Assembly: GCA_018969585.1 (NCBI GenBank)
Contig: JAGWYB010000010.1
Location: forward strand, 1-40,953
Reading direction: 5' to 3'
From: Actinomycetales bacterium
Lineage (GTDB): Bacteria > Actinomycetota > Actinomycetes > Nanopelagicales > Nanopelagicaceae
Length of the DNA: 40,953 nucleotides
Shown: piece by piece, positions 7,956 to 15,476 of the stretch
Position numbering within the stretch: position 1 is the first letter of the stretch
How the letters are laid out: each line of letters starts with the position of its first letter
Position numbers and translations under genes: made by a program
The notes under the pieces: model-generated
Database searches by the model: none
What the model saw: only the letters and a program-made list of their open reading frames with translations
Told to the model about the DNA's origin: nothing

Positions 7956-8156
7956 GTGGAAAAACGAACATTGGCTCAATTGATTGCCGCCCTGCCTGAA
8001 GAAGAGCGGGTCATCTTGATGCTTTATTTCGTCAAGAATCTTTCGATTGCTGAAATTGCAGCCAAGATTGGGGTCCCAGAACGCTCGGTGCGAACAGTTC
8101 TAGAATCCGGGCGATCCCGCCTGCGCTCCACACTCGATTTCCCCTCATCCGACTAA
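7956..8156 (+). CDS. Small sigma-70 region 4-like HTH protein, 66 aa
   Basis: The whole product is essentially one sigma region 4 domain: LAQLIAALPEEERVILMLYF, then the helix-turn-helix LSIAEIAAKIGVPERSVRTV and a closing SGRSRLRSTL. Regions 1-3 of a sigma factor are absent, and the upstream sequence does not extend the frame into them. Such a stand-alone domain could bind -35-like DNA or the beta-flap without initiating transcription, or act as an anti-/co-sigma modulator. Those roles are inference. It has its own leaderless promoter and lies 37 bp before DUF3117. In mycobacteria a full sigma factor (sigE) sits nearby, beside the O-methyltransferase gene, and none is present here. Confidence 0.75.
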   Translation: MEKRTLAQLIAALPEEERVILMLYFVKNLSIAEIAAKIGVPERSVRTVLESGRSRLRSTLDFPSSD

Positions 8157-8171
8157 ATAAGAGATAATTCG

Positions 8172-8188
8172 CCTCTTCGAGAAAGAGG
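8172..8188 (+). promoter_or_regulatory. Hairpin covering the DUF3117 ribosome binding site
   Basis: CCTCTT (8172-8177) and AAGAGG (8183-8188) form a 6-bp stem with a 5-nt loop. The right arm is the Shine-Dalgarno sequence, 5 nt before the ATG at 8194. Folding would hide the ribosome binding site. No test of function is possible from sequence alone. Confidence 0.4.
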
Positions 8189-8193
8189 TTCTG

Positions 8194-8373
8194 ATGGCAG
8201 CCATGAAGCCCCGCACTGGCGATGGACCGATGGAAGTTACCAAGGAGGCAAGAAGTTTGGTGATGCGGATTCCGCTAGAAGGTGGCGGACGCTTAGTGGT
8301 AGAGCTCAATCAGGAAGAGGCGCGCAGTCTCGCTGATGTATTAAACGCAGCCATATCTCTAATTAAGAAGTGA
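8194..8373 (+). CDS. DUF3117 family protein, 59 aa
   Basis: This short frame encodes MAAMKPRTGDGPMEVTKEAR and continues through VMRIPLEGGGRLVVELNQEEA to LADVLNAAISLIKK. It closely matches the very conserved actinobacterial DUF3117 family (about 55-60 aa), whose function is unknown. The start is set by an AAGAGG Shine-Dalgarno sequence 5 nt upstream. That sequence can be sequestered in a hairpin. The stop overlaps the GTG of leucyl aminopeptidase by 4 nt (GTGA, 8370-8373), indicating translational coupling. In M. tuberculosis the homologue lies in the same general region of the genome (from memory). Confidence 0.93.
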   Translation: MAAMKPRTGDGPMEVTKEARSLVMRIPLEGGGRLVVELNQEEARSLADVLNAAISLIKK

Positions 8374-9857
8374 TTTCCGCGATCCCGCGACTGGGCTCCC
8401 GCAAAGTTAAGGGAACTCCGACGGATCAAGCGCTAATTGGCCTAACTCATATCGCAATTCCCGTTGCAGCCTCAAAGATCAAGATAGATAATAAATGGAG
8501 AAAGTTATTAGAACGCCATCTCTCTATCGACTTGGAAAAAGAAATAAGCGGCGCAAAAGAATTTAATAGCAAAATCGGTGAAATTATCGAAGTTAAATCG
8601 AACACTCATTCCATTAAGATTTTTCTGATTGGTGTCGGTGAAAATAAACTTATAGATCAAAGAAAACTTGGCGCAATACTCGGGCGAAGAATAAAAGGAA
8701 GTCCCATCAAACTTCTTTCGTTATGCCCACAAGATGAGCAACAGGCGATAGTGCATTTGAATGGTTTGGCGCTTTCTAACTATTCGTGGAACCTCAAATC
8801 GACCAAGAAAAGCGAACCAATCGAATTTTTAATCAGCGATGAGTTTAAGAGCGCTATAAATCGATCCGAGGTTTTGGTTGAAGCAACCTGGAAGGCAAGG
8901 GACCTGATTCACACTCCCTCAAATATTAAAACACCTAAATGGGTAGCCGATCAGGCGAAGAAAATGGCAAAAGAGAATCAACTTTCAATAAGAGTTAAAT
9001 CTGGTCGAGAAATTGCCAAATTTGGAGGTCTGAAAGCAGTTGGTAATTCCAGTAAGAAAAATCCTCCTTGTTTTGTCGAAATAAGCTACAAACCAAAGAA
9101 AAGTGGATCGAAAGGTAAGCAGATTCCTCATGTGGTTCTAGTTGGAAAAGGAATTACCTTTGATACCGGTGGAGTTTCCCTTAAACGACCATACGACATG
9201 ATGACCGCTATGAAGACTGATATGGCTGGAGCTGCTGCAGTACTGCTTGCAACTGTGGCTGCAGCTAAATTGAACTTAAACGTGAGAATTACGACGCTAT
9301 TGATGTTGGCTGAAAATGCTCTTTCCGCAACATCGCAGCGGCCATCAGATGTGATTGAACATTTTGATGGAACCACAGTCGAAGTAATAAATACTGATGC
9401 TGAAGGAAGGCTAGTTCTTGCAGATGGATTGGCTTATGCAGATCTCAATTTGGCGCCAGACTACCTAATTGATGTGGCGACCTTAACTGGAGCAGCAACA
9501 CTTGGATTAAGTCGACATTTTGCTGCCCTTTATACAAGAGACAATTTAATGGCTAAAAAATTCCATGAGATTGGCGAAGTTACCGGTGATCGAATCTGGC
9601 AGATGCCGTTAGTCGATGATTACGCGATTGCCCTCGAGAGCGATATCGCAGATTTGAATCACACTGCCGATAAGTATGACTTTGAAGCAGGTTCCGTAAC
9701 CGCAGCGCTATTCCTGGAACGGTTCGCCGGAAATCGGCGTTGGTTCCATCTCGATATCGCCGGTCCGGCGCGCTCAGAATCAGATTCTGGAGAGAATCCC
9801 AAAGGTGGAACCGGATATGGTGTTCGCTTGCTTACGGAATGGATGGCACAACTTTGA
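8370..9857 (+). CDS. pepA: Leucyl aminopeptidase (peptidase M17)
   Basis: M17 enzymes are hexameric, two-metal aminopeptidases that finish cytosolic peptide degradation. The 495-aa protein has the variable N-terminal domain (1-160) and the catalytic domain with K260 and D265 in GKGITFDTGG, K272 (VSLKRP), D284 (MKTDMAG) and the family signature NTDAEGRL (341-348) carrying D343, E345 and R347. All expected metal ligands and catalytic residues are present. The GTG at 8370 overlaps the DUF3117 stop, with no other signal upstream, so translation is probably coupled. Some M17 proteins double as DNA-binding regulators, but nothing here argues for that. The gene end overlaps one possible start of the O-methyltransferase. 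Confidence 0.94.
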   Translation: MISAIPRLGSRKVKGTPTDQALIGLTHIAIPVAASKIKIDNKWRKLLERHLSIDLEKEISGAKEFNSKIGEIIEVKSNTHSIKIFLIGVGENKLIDQRKLGAILGRRIKGSPIKLLSLCPQDEQQAIVHLNGLALSNYSWNLKSTKKSEPIEFLISDEFKSAINRSEVLVEATWKARDLIHTPSNIKTPKWVADQAKKMAKENQLSIRVKSGREIAKFGGLKAVGNSSKKNPPCFVEISYKPKKSGSKGKQIPHVVLVGKGITFDTGGVSLKRPYDMMTAMKTDMAGAAAVLLATVAAAKLNLNVRITTLLMLAENALSATSQRPSDVIEHFDGTTVEVINTDAEGRLVLADGLAYADLNLAPDYLIDVATLTGAATLGLSRHFAALYTRDNLMAKKFHEIGEVTGDRIWQMPLVDDYAIALESDIADLNHTADKYDFEAGSVTAALFLERFAGNRRWFHLDIAGPARSESDSGENPKGGTGYGVRLLTEWMAQL

Positions 9858-9883
9858 TCTCAGCATTCTCAGATCGTGGAGAT

Positions 9884-10507
9884 ATGCGCGCATACTCCAA
9901 CTCGTATCTGCCAGAAAGTGAAATTATGCAGCGGGCTCGACAACGGGGAGTCGAAATTGCGGCATATGACACGGTGCCGGCGGTTGGTTCGTTACTTCGC
10001 TATCTAACTAGTCTCATCGGCGCTACCTCGATTGTTGAAGTTGGAACGGGATCTGGCGTAAGCGGACTCTGGATTATTCCTGCGATGAGTGAAAAAAGTT
10101 TATTTACTTCAATAGACCATGAAGTGGAAAATGCGCGATTAGCTCGACAAGCATTTGATGAAGCCGGTATCTCGCAATCTCGTTACCGATTAATCACAGG
10201 TAATAGCAGCGAGATTGTCGCCAAGCTTGCCGATAATTTATATGACATGTTTATTTTACGAAATGGTCGTGATCTCTACGAAAATGTTGAAAATGCACAT
10301 CGGTCACTACGACCCGGAGGAATCATGGTTATTGACCGAGCCCTTGTGGGCGGGAAAGTTGCGGACCCAACGCAGCGTGATGAAGAGACCGTTTCTTTCA
10401 GAGATGCAGTTAAGTTAATTCGAGAGGCCCGTGAATTATGGTTGCCGACATTGCTTCCCGTCGGTGATGGAGTCTTAGTTGCCACAAAACTATCCCTCTC
10501 AGAATGA
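9884..10507 (+). CDS. O-methyltransferase family 3-like protein (Rv1220c-like)
   Basis: The protein (207 aa) has the SAM-binding motif EVGTGSGVSG (52-61), an acidic loop SIDHEVENARLARQAF, and a C-terminal LRPGGIMVIDRAL. Length and pattern match the actinobacterial O-methyltransferase found next to sigE. In that family a Mg-binding FVDAD-type motif follows strand 4. Here the same place reads MFILRNG (122-128), so the metal-ligand acidic residues are missing and catalysis may differ or be lost. The start is uncertain: ATG 9884 is chosen (a partial -10, GATCGT, lies 6 nt upstream), while an in-frame ATG at 9839 overlapping pepA is possible. TatB follows after 17 bp, with no sigE/rseA/htrA between. 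Confidence 0.85.
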   Translation: MRAYSNSYLPESEIMQRARQRGVEIAAYDTVPAVGSLLRYLTSLIGATSIVEVGTGSGVSGLWIIPAMSEKSLFTSIDHEVENARLARQAFDEAGISQSRYRLITGNSSEIVAKLADNLYDMFILRNGRDLYENVENAHRSLRPGGIMVIDRALVGGKVADPTQRDEETVSFRDAVKLIREARELWLPTLLPVGDGVLVATKLSLSE

Positions 10508-10512
10508 TGAAA

Positions 10513-10518
10513 TAGGAT
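10513..10518 (+). promoter_or_regulatory. -10 element, leaderless start of tatB
   Basis: TAGGAT followed by a 6-nt spacer and the ATG at 10525. Confidence 0.55.
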
Positions 10519-10524
10519 TAGAAA

Positions 10525-10851
10525 ATGTTCGGAATCGGCGGCGGAGAGTTTCTCGGATTAGTCGTACTCGCACTTTTCTTAGTTGGCCCAGACAGATTAC
10601 CTACAGCCGCAAAGGATTTTGCGAGATTGGTACACAAATTAAGAGGATTTACTTCTAACGCATCGACCGAGCTAAAACGCAATCTCGGGCCTGGTTTTGA
10701 GAATTTGGATGTAACTGATTTGACCCCGAAGAAAATAGCGAAAAAAGTTCTGGGAGATGCGCTCGAGGAAACTAAACCAGTTGTCTCAGAAGTAAGGAAG
10801 CGCAGTAAAGAGTTGAAGGATGTTGCAAAAATTGATCCGGATCTCCTATGA
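10525..10851 (+). CDS. tatB: Sec-independent protein translocase subunit TatB
   Basis: The 108-aa product has the Tat A/B layout. A short periplasmic N-terminus and one transmembrane helix (GGGEFLGLVVLALFLVGP, about 5-22) come first. The hinge PDRLPTAAKDFARLVHKLR and a long charged amphipathic region follow. The GPDRLP hinge and acidic residue E8 near the membrane point to TatB rather than TatA. With TatC, TatB forms the receptor for twin-arginine signal peptides. It is coupled to mrp by an ATGA overlap at 10848-10851. The tatB-near-mrp arrangement is common in Actinobacteria. No tatA or tatC occurs in this window. Confidence 0.88.
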   Translation: MFGIGGGEFLGLVVLALFLVGPDRLPTAAKDFARLVHKLRGFTSNASTELKRNLGPGFENLDVTDLTPKKIAKKVLGDALEETKPVVSEVRKRSKELKDVAKIDPDLL

Positions 10852-11975
10852 CTCAGGAATTACGAGATAAGTTAGAAATTGCTCTTTCGAAAGTTTCCGA
10901 CCCGGAACTTCACCGCCCAATTACCGAACTCGGAATGGTCGAATCGATTGAAATCGTTGGTGACATTGCCAAACTAACCATTCTCCTGACTATTTCGGGT
11001 TGCCCGATGCGCGATCGATTGCATCGAGATATTTCTGAAGCTTCTTTAACTGTTTCTGGAATCAAAGGCGTTGATATCAATTTCGGAGTAATGAATGAGC
11101 AACAGCGAGATCGCGTTAAGAGTCTGCTCCGCGGGGGCCGCGAGAAATTCATTCCCTTTGCTCAGCCTGATTCTCTTACTCGAGTTATCGCAATAGCTTC
11201 TGGAAAAGGTGGAGTCGGTAAGAGCAGCCTGACTGTAAACCTTGCTGTAGAGCTGGCAAAACGTGGGTTGAAAGTTGGCCTTCTCGACGGAGATGTTTAT
11301 GGTCATTCGATTCCACGCGCTTTAGGTATTGAAGGTAAGCGCCCAACTGCAATTGATCAAACTTTTATCCCGATAGAGGCGCACGGAATCAAAACCGTAT
11401 CTATAGAGATGTTTAAGCCAGATCGCGCAGACCCAGTTGCTTATCGAGGCCCACTACTTCATCGCGTTTTAGAACAACTACTTAGCGATGCATATTGGGG
11501 AGATTTAGATTATCTACTATTGGATTTACCACCTGGCACGGGTGATATTGCAATTTCTCTGGGACAACTAATTCCAAATTCTGAAATTATTGTTGTCACA
11601 ACACCGCAAATTGCGGCTGCAGAAGTGGCGGAGAGAGCGGGAAGAATTGCCCACCAACTCAAACAGAGAATTATCGGCGTTATAGAGAATATGTCTGCCT
11701 ATACGCCAAAAGACTCTAGTGTTCGAGTTGCACTTTTTGGCGAAGGCGGCGGCGAGGAAACTGCTAACCGACTCTCAATTCTGGTTGGTGCAGATGTGCC
11801 ACTTCTAGGTTCAATTCCATTTGATCCAGAGTTAAGAATTGGCGGAGATTCAGGCGCTCCCATTGTCACGACTCTCCCCGAATCGGAATCCGCTCTGGCC
11901 ATTGCCAGAATCGTTGATCAACTTGTAACCGGAAAACGCTCGTTACTCGGAGTTAAATTAGGGCTTAGTACCTGA
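10848..11975 (+). CDS. mrp: Mrp/ApbC-family Fe-S cluster carrier ATPase
   Basis: Mrp proteins hold and deliver Fe-S clusters using a MinD-like ATPase. The 375-aa protein has an N-terminal MIP18/DUF59 domain (about 1-85, with ISGCPMRDRL) and a deviant Walker A GKGGVGKSS (119-127). Next are GDVYGHSIPRALG, the Walker B-like LLLDLPPGTGDIAISL and the C-terminal ENMSAYTPK segment followed by FGEGGGEE. Many Mrp proteins carry a CxxC cluster ligand between ENM and FG. None is present here. From memory other actinobacterial Mrp proteins lack it too. The gene follows tatB by a 4-nt overlap and its 3' end overlaps the convergent DUF1003 gene by 18 bp. Confidence 0.92.
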   Translation: MTQELRDKLEIALSKVSDPELHRPITELGMVESIEIVGDIAKLTILLTISGCPMRDRLHRDISEASLTVSGIKGVDINFGVMNEQQRDRVKSLLRGGREKFIPFAQPDSLTRVIAIASGKGGVGKSSLTVNLAVELAKRGLKVGLLDGDVYGHSIPRALGIEGKRPTAIDQTFIPIEAHGIKTVSIEMFKPDRADPVAYRGPLLHRVLEQLLSDAYWGDLDYLLLDLPPGTGDIAISLGQLIPNSEIIVVTTPQIAAAEVAERAGRIAHQLKQRIIGVIENMSAYTPKDSSVRVALFGEGGGEETANRLSILVGADVPLLGSIPFDPELRIGGDSGAPIVTTLPESESALAIARIVDQLVTGKRSLLGVKLGLST

Positions 11976-12401
11976 GTTATTTTTTAAATCTTTAATCTCT
12001 TCCACCAGCTCTTTTCGCATTGCAACTAATTCGCGAACTAAATACTCCGTCACCGCAAGATTTCGTTCGTCGCGACTGCGATCTTCTTGTAACGTAACGC
12101 GATCTCGATCAGCCTGACGATTCTGAGCTAACAAGATTAGCGGAGCCGCATAAGAAGCCTGAAGCGATAAAAGTAAGGTTAGAAATATAAATGGATATTC
12201 ATCAAATCTAAGATTTATCGGGCCCAAAGTATTCCAAAACACCCAGAAGAAGACGAAGATTGTCATATAGACAAGAAATCGCGCAGTTCCAATGAAGCGC
12301 GCAAAGGCTTCCGAAATTCGTCCAAAAGTCTCTGGATCATAATTTGGTCTGATGGGTCGCCGCGATTCTCTAGGCGTTGAGAGTCTGGACTTTTCGGTCA
12401 T
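11958..12401 (-). CDS. DUF1003 family membrane protein
   Basis: The 147-aa product shows the DUF1003 pattern: an N-terminal charged region, FGRISEAFARFIGTARFLVY, then two adjacent transmembrane helices (about 42-62 and 70-92, including FFWVFWNTLG and PFIFLTLLLSLQASYAAPLI). The QNRQADRDRVTLQEDRSRDE segment leads into a C-terminal coiled-coil-like helix. Function of the family is not established. It is translationally coupled to the upstream PRC/MgtE-N/CBS gene through an ATGA overlap (12398-12401). From memory this pair is also adjacent in mycobacteria (Rv1232c region), so a joint role, perhaps in ion homeostasis, is a reasonable guess. Confidence 0.88.
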   Translation of the reverse strand: MTEKSRLSTPRESRRPIRPNYDPETFGRISEAFARFIGTARFLVYMTIFVFFWVFWNTLGPINLRFDEYPFIFLTLLLSLQASYAAPLILLAQNRQADRDRVTLQEDRSRDERNLAVTEYLVRELVAMRKELVEEIKDLKNNSGTKP

Positions 12402-13657
12402 TTTCGCACCTCGCTTCGATTCTTAGATTCTGTTGTATTTCGCCAATTTTCAGGGAGTAAATGATCTAGAACGTCATCAACCGTAACAGCGCCAATTAAT
12501 CGATCACTCTCATCTACAACCGGCAAGGCAATCAAATTGTAATTGGCTAGTTGCTTAACAACATCATTTAGACCAGTTTCTGGAGTTAACGAAGCCGACG
12601 CTGGCTCGAGAATTAATCCGAGTCGAAGCGCTGGTTGCTCTCTTAGTAATCGCTGCAGATGGACAATACCTAGCAACCTGCCAGTTGGTGTTTCAAGTGG
12701 CGAGCGACAAACAAAGACTTGAGCTGCAATCGCTGGGGCAAGCTCTTTTCGCCGCACTAAAGCGAGCGCGTCTGCAACTGTTGCGTCGGCATCAAGAATC
12801 ACCGGATCAGTTGTCATCATTCCACCAGCTGAATAGTCTTCATAGGTCATCAACCGTCTGACATCTTCTGCGTCTGTTTCTTCCATGAGATTAAGCAATT
12901 CTTCGGCAGTCTCGCTTCCAACCTCTTTTAAAACATCCGCGGCATCATCTGGAGCCATTTCACCGAGAACGTCAGCAATTCGCTCTTCCTCGAGATTAGT
13001 AACCAGTTCAACGCGATCCGCGTCATCCATTTCTTCTAAAACATCGGCTAACTTGTCATCATCCAAACTTTTAGCCAATTCAGCTCGTTCGTCAATTTCA
13101 AGTTCACTTAACGCAGCAGCGACATCTTGAGCAGACATATCACTAATTTCTTCCGATGTTCTTGCCGGATTTGGAACTAATCTAGATTCGTATTCGACAT
13201 CAGACCAATCAATTGTGCTCATTAAGCCTCTTCGCCAGCCACGCTCTTTTTTCTTCACGTGCGCCAAAGTGAGACGCCAGTCGCCGATGCTGGTTAACTC
13301 AATTCCTAAATCTTCAACAATTACGGGTTCACCAGTTTTTCGTAACAGGACTTCGCGGTCTAATAATTCTTCAAGTAAAGCCACTTCACCATGTTTTGGT
13401 TGAAAACGACGAATATTTAATGAGCCCGTCATGAGAAGACCGCTATCATCGATAGAAGTTACTCGAGTTGCTTGGATAAAAATTCTTCTACGTTGCGGAA
13501 CTTGGACAACAAATCCAATTATTCTGGGATTAGCGCTCTTGCTTGGCTCAGTTGCTACCGCATCTCGGACTTTTCCAACGCGATCACCATTGGGATCGAA
13601 TACCGGAGTACCCGCTAGCTTGGCGAGAAAAATTCTTGTTAATTGCTCGTTGCGCAT
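12398..13657 (-). CDS. PRC-barrel/MgtE N-terminal/CBS domain protein
   Basis: This 419-aa soluble protein combines a PRC-barrel-like start (LAGTPVFDPNGDRVGKVRDA, about 14-33) with an MgtE intracellular N domain. That domain consists of repeated acidic helices (EMDDADRVELVTNLEEERIA, EMAPDDAADVLKEV). Two CBS motifs follow (about 285-405, e.g. TDPVILDADATVADALALV). It lacks the MgtE transmembrane channel, so it is a regulatory or Mg-sensing protein rather than a transporter. The ATG at 13655-13657 is chosen because of a strong GGAGG 7 nt upstream. A longer frame to 13720 would run into the divergent DMT gene. DUF1003 is coupled downstream by a 4-nt overlap. Confidence 0.88.
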   Translation of the reverse strand: MRNEQLTRIFLAKLAGTPVFDPNGDRVGKVRDAVATEPSKSANPRIIGFVVQVPQRRRIFIQATRVTSIDDSGLLMTGSLNIRRFQPKHGEVALLEELLDREVLLRKTGEPVIVEDLGIELTSIGDWRLTLAHVKKKERGWRRGLMSTIDWSDVEYESRLVPNPARTSEEISDMSAQDVAAALSELEIDERAELAKSLDDDKLADVLEEMDDADRVELVTNLEEERIADVLGEMAPDDAADVLKEVGSETAEELLNLMEETDAEDVRRLMTYEDYSAGGMMTTDPVILDADATVADALALVRRKELAPAIAAQVFVCRSPLETPTGRLLGIVHLQRLLREQPALRLGLILEPASASLTPETGLNDVVKQLANYNLIALPVVDESDRLIGAVTVDDVLDHLLPENWRNTTESKNRSEVRK

Positions 13658-13690
13658 CAGGCACCTCCATGAGAGAAGGCTATCCGATAG

Positions 13691-13696
13691 TACGTT
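13691..13696 (+). promoter_or_regulatory. -10 element, leaderless GTG start of DMT transporter
   Basis: TACGTT followed by a 6-nt spacer and the GTG at 13703. Confidence 0.55.
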
Positions 13697-13702
13697 TGCG
13701 CC

Positions 13703-14593
13703 GTGCGCGATAAAGACCACGCAAGAATTCCCATCGGCAGAGATTTAGGACTCTTGTCGTTGGTTGTGATCGGCATAGGAACTTCTGGTCCAGTTATCGC
13801 GCTGAGCTCGATGCCAATTATCGCCTTGATCTTCTGGCGAAATCTTGGTGGTTTCTTGTTAGTGGCCCCTTGGGCTGACTGGAAACAACTCTTTGGCAAA
13901 CCTAATATGTGGCGCAGTGTCTTAATTGCAAGTGCTGCTGGCTTGGCCCTGGCGCTTCACTTTTTTGGATTCTTTCTAGCAATGAGATTGACCTCGGTCG
14001 CAACTGGAACAGCGCTGGCTGCGCTTCAACCAATTTTTGCTGCCTTTTTTGTACGAATTCTTGGCGGTCGTATTACTAGACGAGTATGGATAGGGATGAT
14101 TGTCGCTTTCGTTGGTGTACTCGTGATCACCGGAGTTGATTTTCAAATATCTAAAGTAGCCTTTATTGGAGATCTAGTCGCGATTGGTTGTGCAGCATTA
14201 GCAGCTATTTACACCATCATCGGATCTCGAGTACGGGAAACCATGTCGACGGCGACCTATACGTCAATCGTTTATCTCACCTGTGTAATCTTTTCAATTT
14301 CAATATCGGTAATTGCAGGTGGGCAACTTTGGGGATTTCCAAAAGTAGAATGGCTTTACTTGATTGCTCTCATTATTGGTGCACAAATTATGGGGCACAC
14401 TATTTTAAATTTCACGCTGAAAAGCGTCTCGCCAGTAATCGCATCCACAGTCGTATTCTTTGAAGTTCCGGTTAGCGCACTCCTTGCATTCTGGTGGATC
14501 GGACAACTACCACCACTCGGAACTATTCCTGGATTACTTCTTATTTTGCTCGGATGCGCTATTTTTTCGATACGACAGAACGAAAAGAAATAA
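13703..14593 (+). CDS. EamA/DMT-superfamily transporter
   Basis: The 296-aa protein has about ten transmembrane helices in two EamA repeats (roughly 10-135 and 145-290). Typical features include TGTALAALQPIFAAFFVRIL at the end of repeat 1 and SPVIASTVVFFEVPVSALLA in repeat 2, the conserved positions for this fold. Members export amino acids, nucleobases or other metabolites. The substrate cannot be inferred here. The GTG start is supported by TACGTT 6 nt upstream. It diverges from the CBS-domain gene over 45 bp and is followed after 19 bp by the PHP gene, which has its own promoter inside that gap. Confidence 0.87.
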   Translation: MRDKDHARIPIGRDLGLLSLVVIGIGTSGPVIALSSMPIIALIFWRNLGGFLLVAPWADWKQLFGKPNMWRSVLIASAAGLALALHFFGFFLAMRLTSVATGTALAALQPIFAAFFVRILGGRITRRVWIGMIVAFVGVLVITGVDFQISKVAFIGDLVAIGCAALAAIYTIIGSRVRETMSTATYTSIVYLTCVIFSISISVIAGGQLWGFPKVEWLYLIALIIGAQIMGHTILNFTLKSVSPVIASTVVFFEVPVSALLAFWWIGQLPPLGTIPGLLLILLGCAIFSIRQNEKK

Positions 14594-14600
14594 AAACCGA

Positions 14601-14606
14601 TAGCCT
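14601..14606 (+). promoter_or_regulatory. -10 element, leaderless GTG start of PHP gene
   Basis: TAGCCT followed by a 6-nt spacer and the GTG at 14613. It indicates that the TTG at 14607 is not the start. Confidence 0.5.
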
Positions 14607-14612
14607 TTGCAA

Positions 14613-15476
14613 GTGATAATTGATCTTCATACACACTCAAATGCGAGCGACGGTACAGATTCGCCTTCACAGTTAATAGCCAATGCAATAGACGCTGGGA
14701 TAGATATTTTGGCTTTAACCGATCATGACACGATCGCAGGATGGCAAGAGGCCGAAGCGGCCCTAGTAAGCCACCCCAAGGGAGCATCTTTAAAATTAGT
14801 TCTAGGTTCTGAGATTTCCTGCCAAGATCGAGATGGCACAAGCATTCATATGTTGGGGCTTCTATTTGATCCAAACTTCGAACCCTTAATGCAAGAGATG
14901 GAGAAAACTAGAGAAAACCGATTAACACGTATGGAACGGATCGTGGCGCGCCTAAATGAGTCCGGAATTGAAATTACGATGGCAGAGGTTTATTCACAGA
15001 AAAGAGACGATGCCACTTTAGGTCGGCCGCACCTTGCTGATGCTCTTGTGGCAAGAGGGCATATCGCTAATCGAGATGAAGCTTTTGCAACGTATTTGCA
15101 TAACGGTTCAAAGTTTTACATCAATCACTACTCACCGTCACCAATAGATGCGATTCGACTCATAAAGGCCGCTGGTGGAGTTAGCATCATCGCCCATCCG
15201 CTCGCTTCTCGAAGCGGTAGAAAAGTCGAACCAGAGATTTTTACGGAGTTAATTGAGGCTGGGCTAGATGGAATTGAAGTTAATCATCGTGATAACGCAG
15301 AAGATGAGAAGAGCCTCCTTCTCGAAATAGCACGCCAACATAATTTGGTAGTAACAGGATCAAGCGACTATCACGGAACTGGAAAGATGAATCGATTGGC
15401 GGAATTCACCACCTCACCGGAAGAATGGGAACGCCTAGAATCAAGAGCTCGTGAGCGAAGGGTGATATCTAAATGA
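14613..15476 (+). CDS. PHP-domain metal-dependent phosphoesterase
   Basis: The 287-aa protein opens MIIDLHTHSNASDG, the first PHP motif, with His6 and His8 as metal ligands. It continues with LALTDHDTIAGW (second motif), LVLGSEISC (third), GGVSIIAHPLA and a final VVTGSSDYHG. All expected PHP ligands are present. Stand-alone members of this class hydrolyse 3',5'-bisphosphonucleosides or short RNA 5' ends (RNase AM/YciV type). That specificity is likely but not proven. The GTG at 14613 is preferred to the TTG at 14607 because of the leaderless promoter. The stop overlaps the marC ATG by 4 nt. Confidence 0.88.
   Translation: MIIDLHTHSNASDGTDSPSQLIANAIDAGIDILALTDHDTIAGWQEAEAALVSHPKGASLKLVLGSEISCQDRDGTSIHMLGLLFDPNFEPLMQEMEKTRENRLTRMERIVARLNESGIEITMAEVYSQKRDDATLGRPHLADALVARGHIANRDEAFATYLHNGSKFYINHYSPSPIDAIRLIKAAGGVSIIAHPLASRSGRKVEPEIFTELIEAGLDGIEVNHRDNAEDEKSLLLEIARQHNLVVTGSSDYHGTGKMNRLAEFTTSPEEWERLESRARERRVISK

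Noticed and set aside
7956-8156. Truncated pseudogene of a sigma factor
   Set aside because: The frame is clean, has a leaderless promoter and a complete HTH, and no remnant of regions 2-3 is visible upstream. It is kept as a gene, with relic origin only as a hypothesis.
12398-13657. Mg2+ transporter MgtE
   Set aside because: Only the cytosolic N and CBS domains are present, with a PRC-barrel in front and no transmembrane segments, so it is not called a transporter.
13431-13748. 105-aa + strand frame across the CBS-gene start
   Set aside because: It is antisense to the PRC-barrel region and overlaps the divergent promoter region. No motif.
14356-14874. 172-aa open frame on the - strand
   Set aside because: It lies antisense across the DMT transporter end and the PHP gene start, both of which have clear motifs. 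Its translation has no recognisable features.
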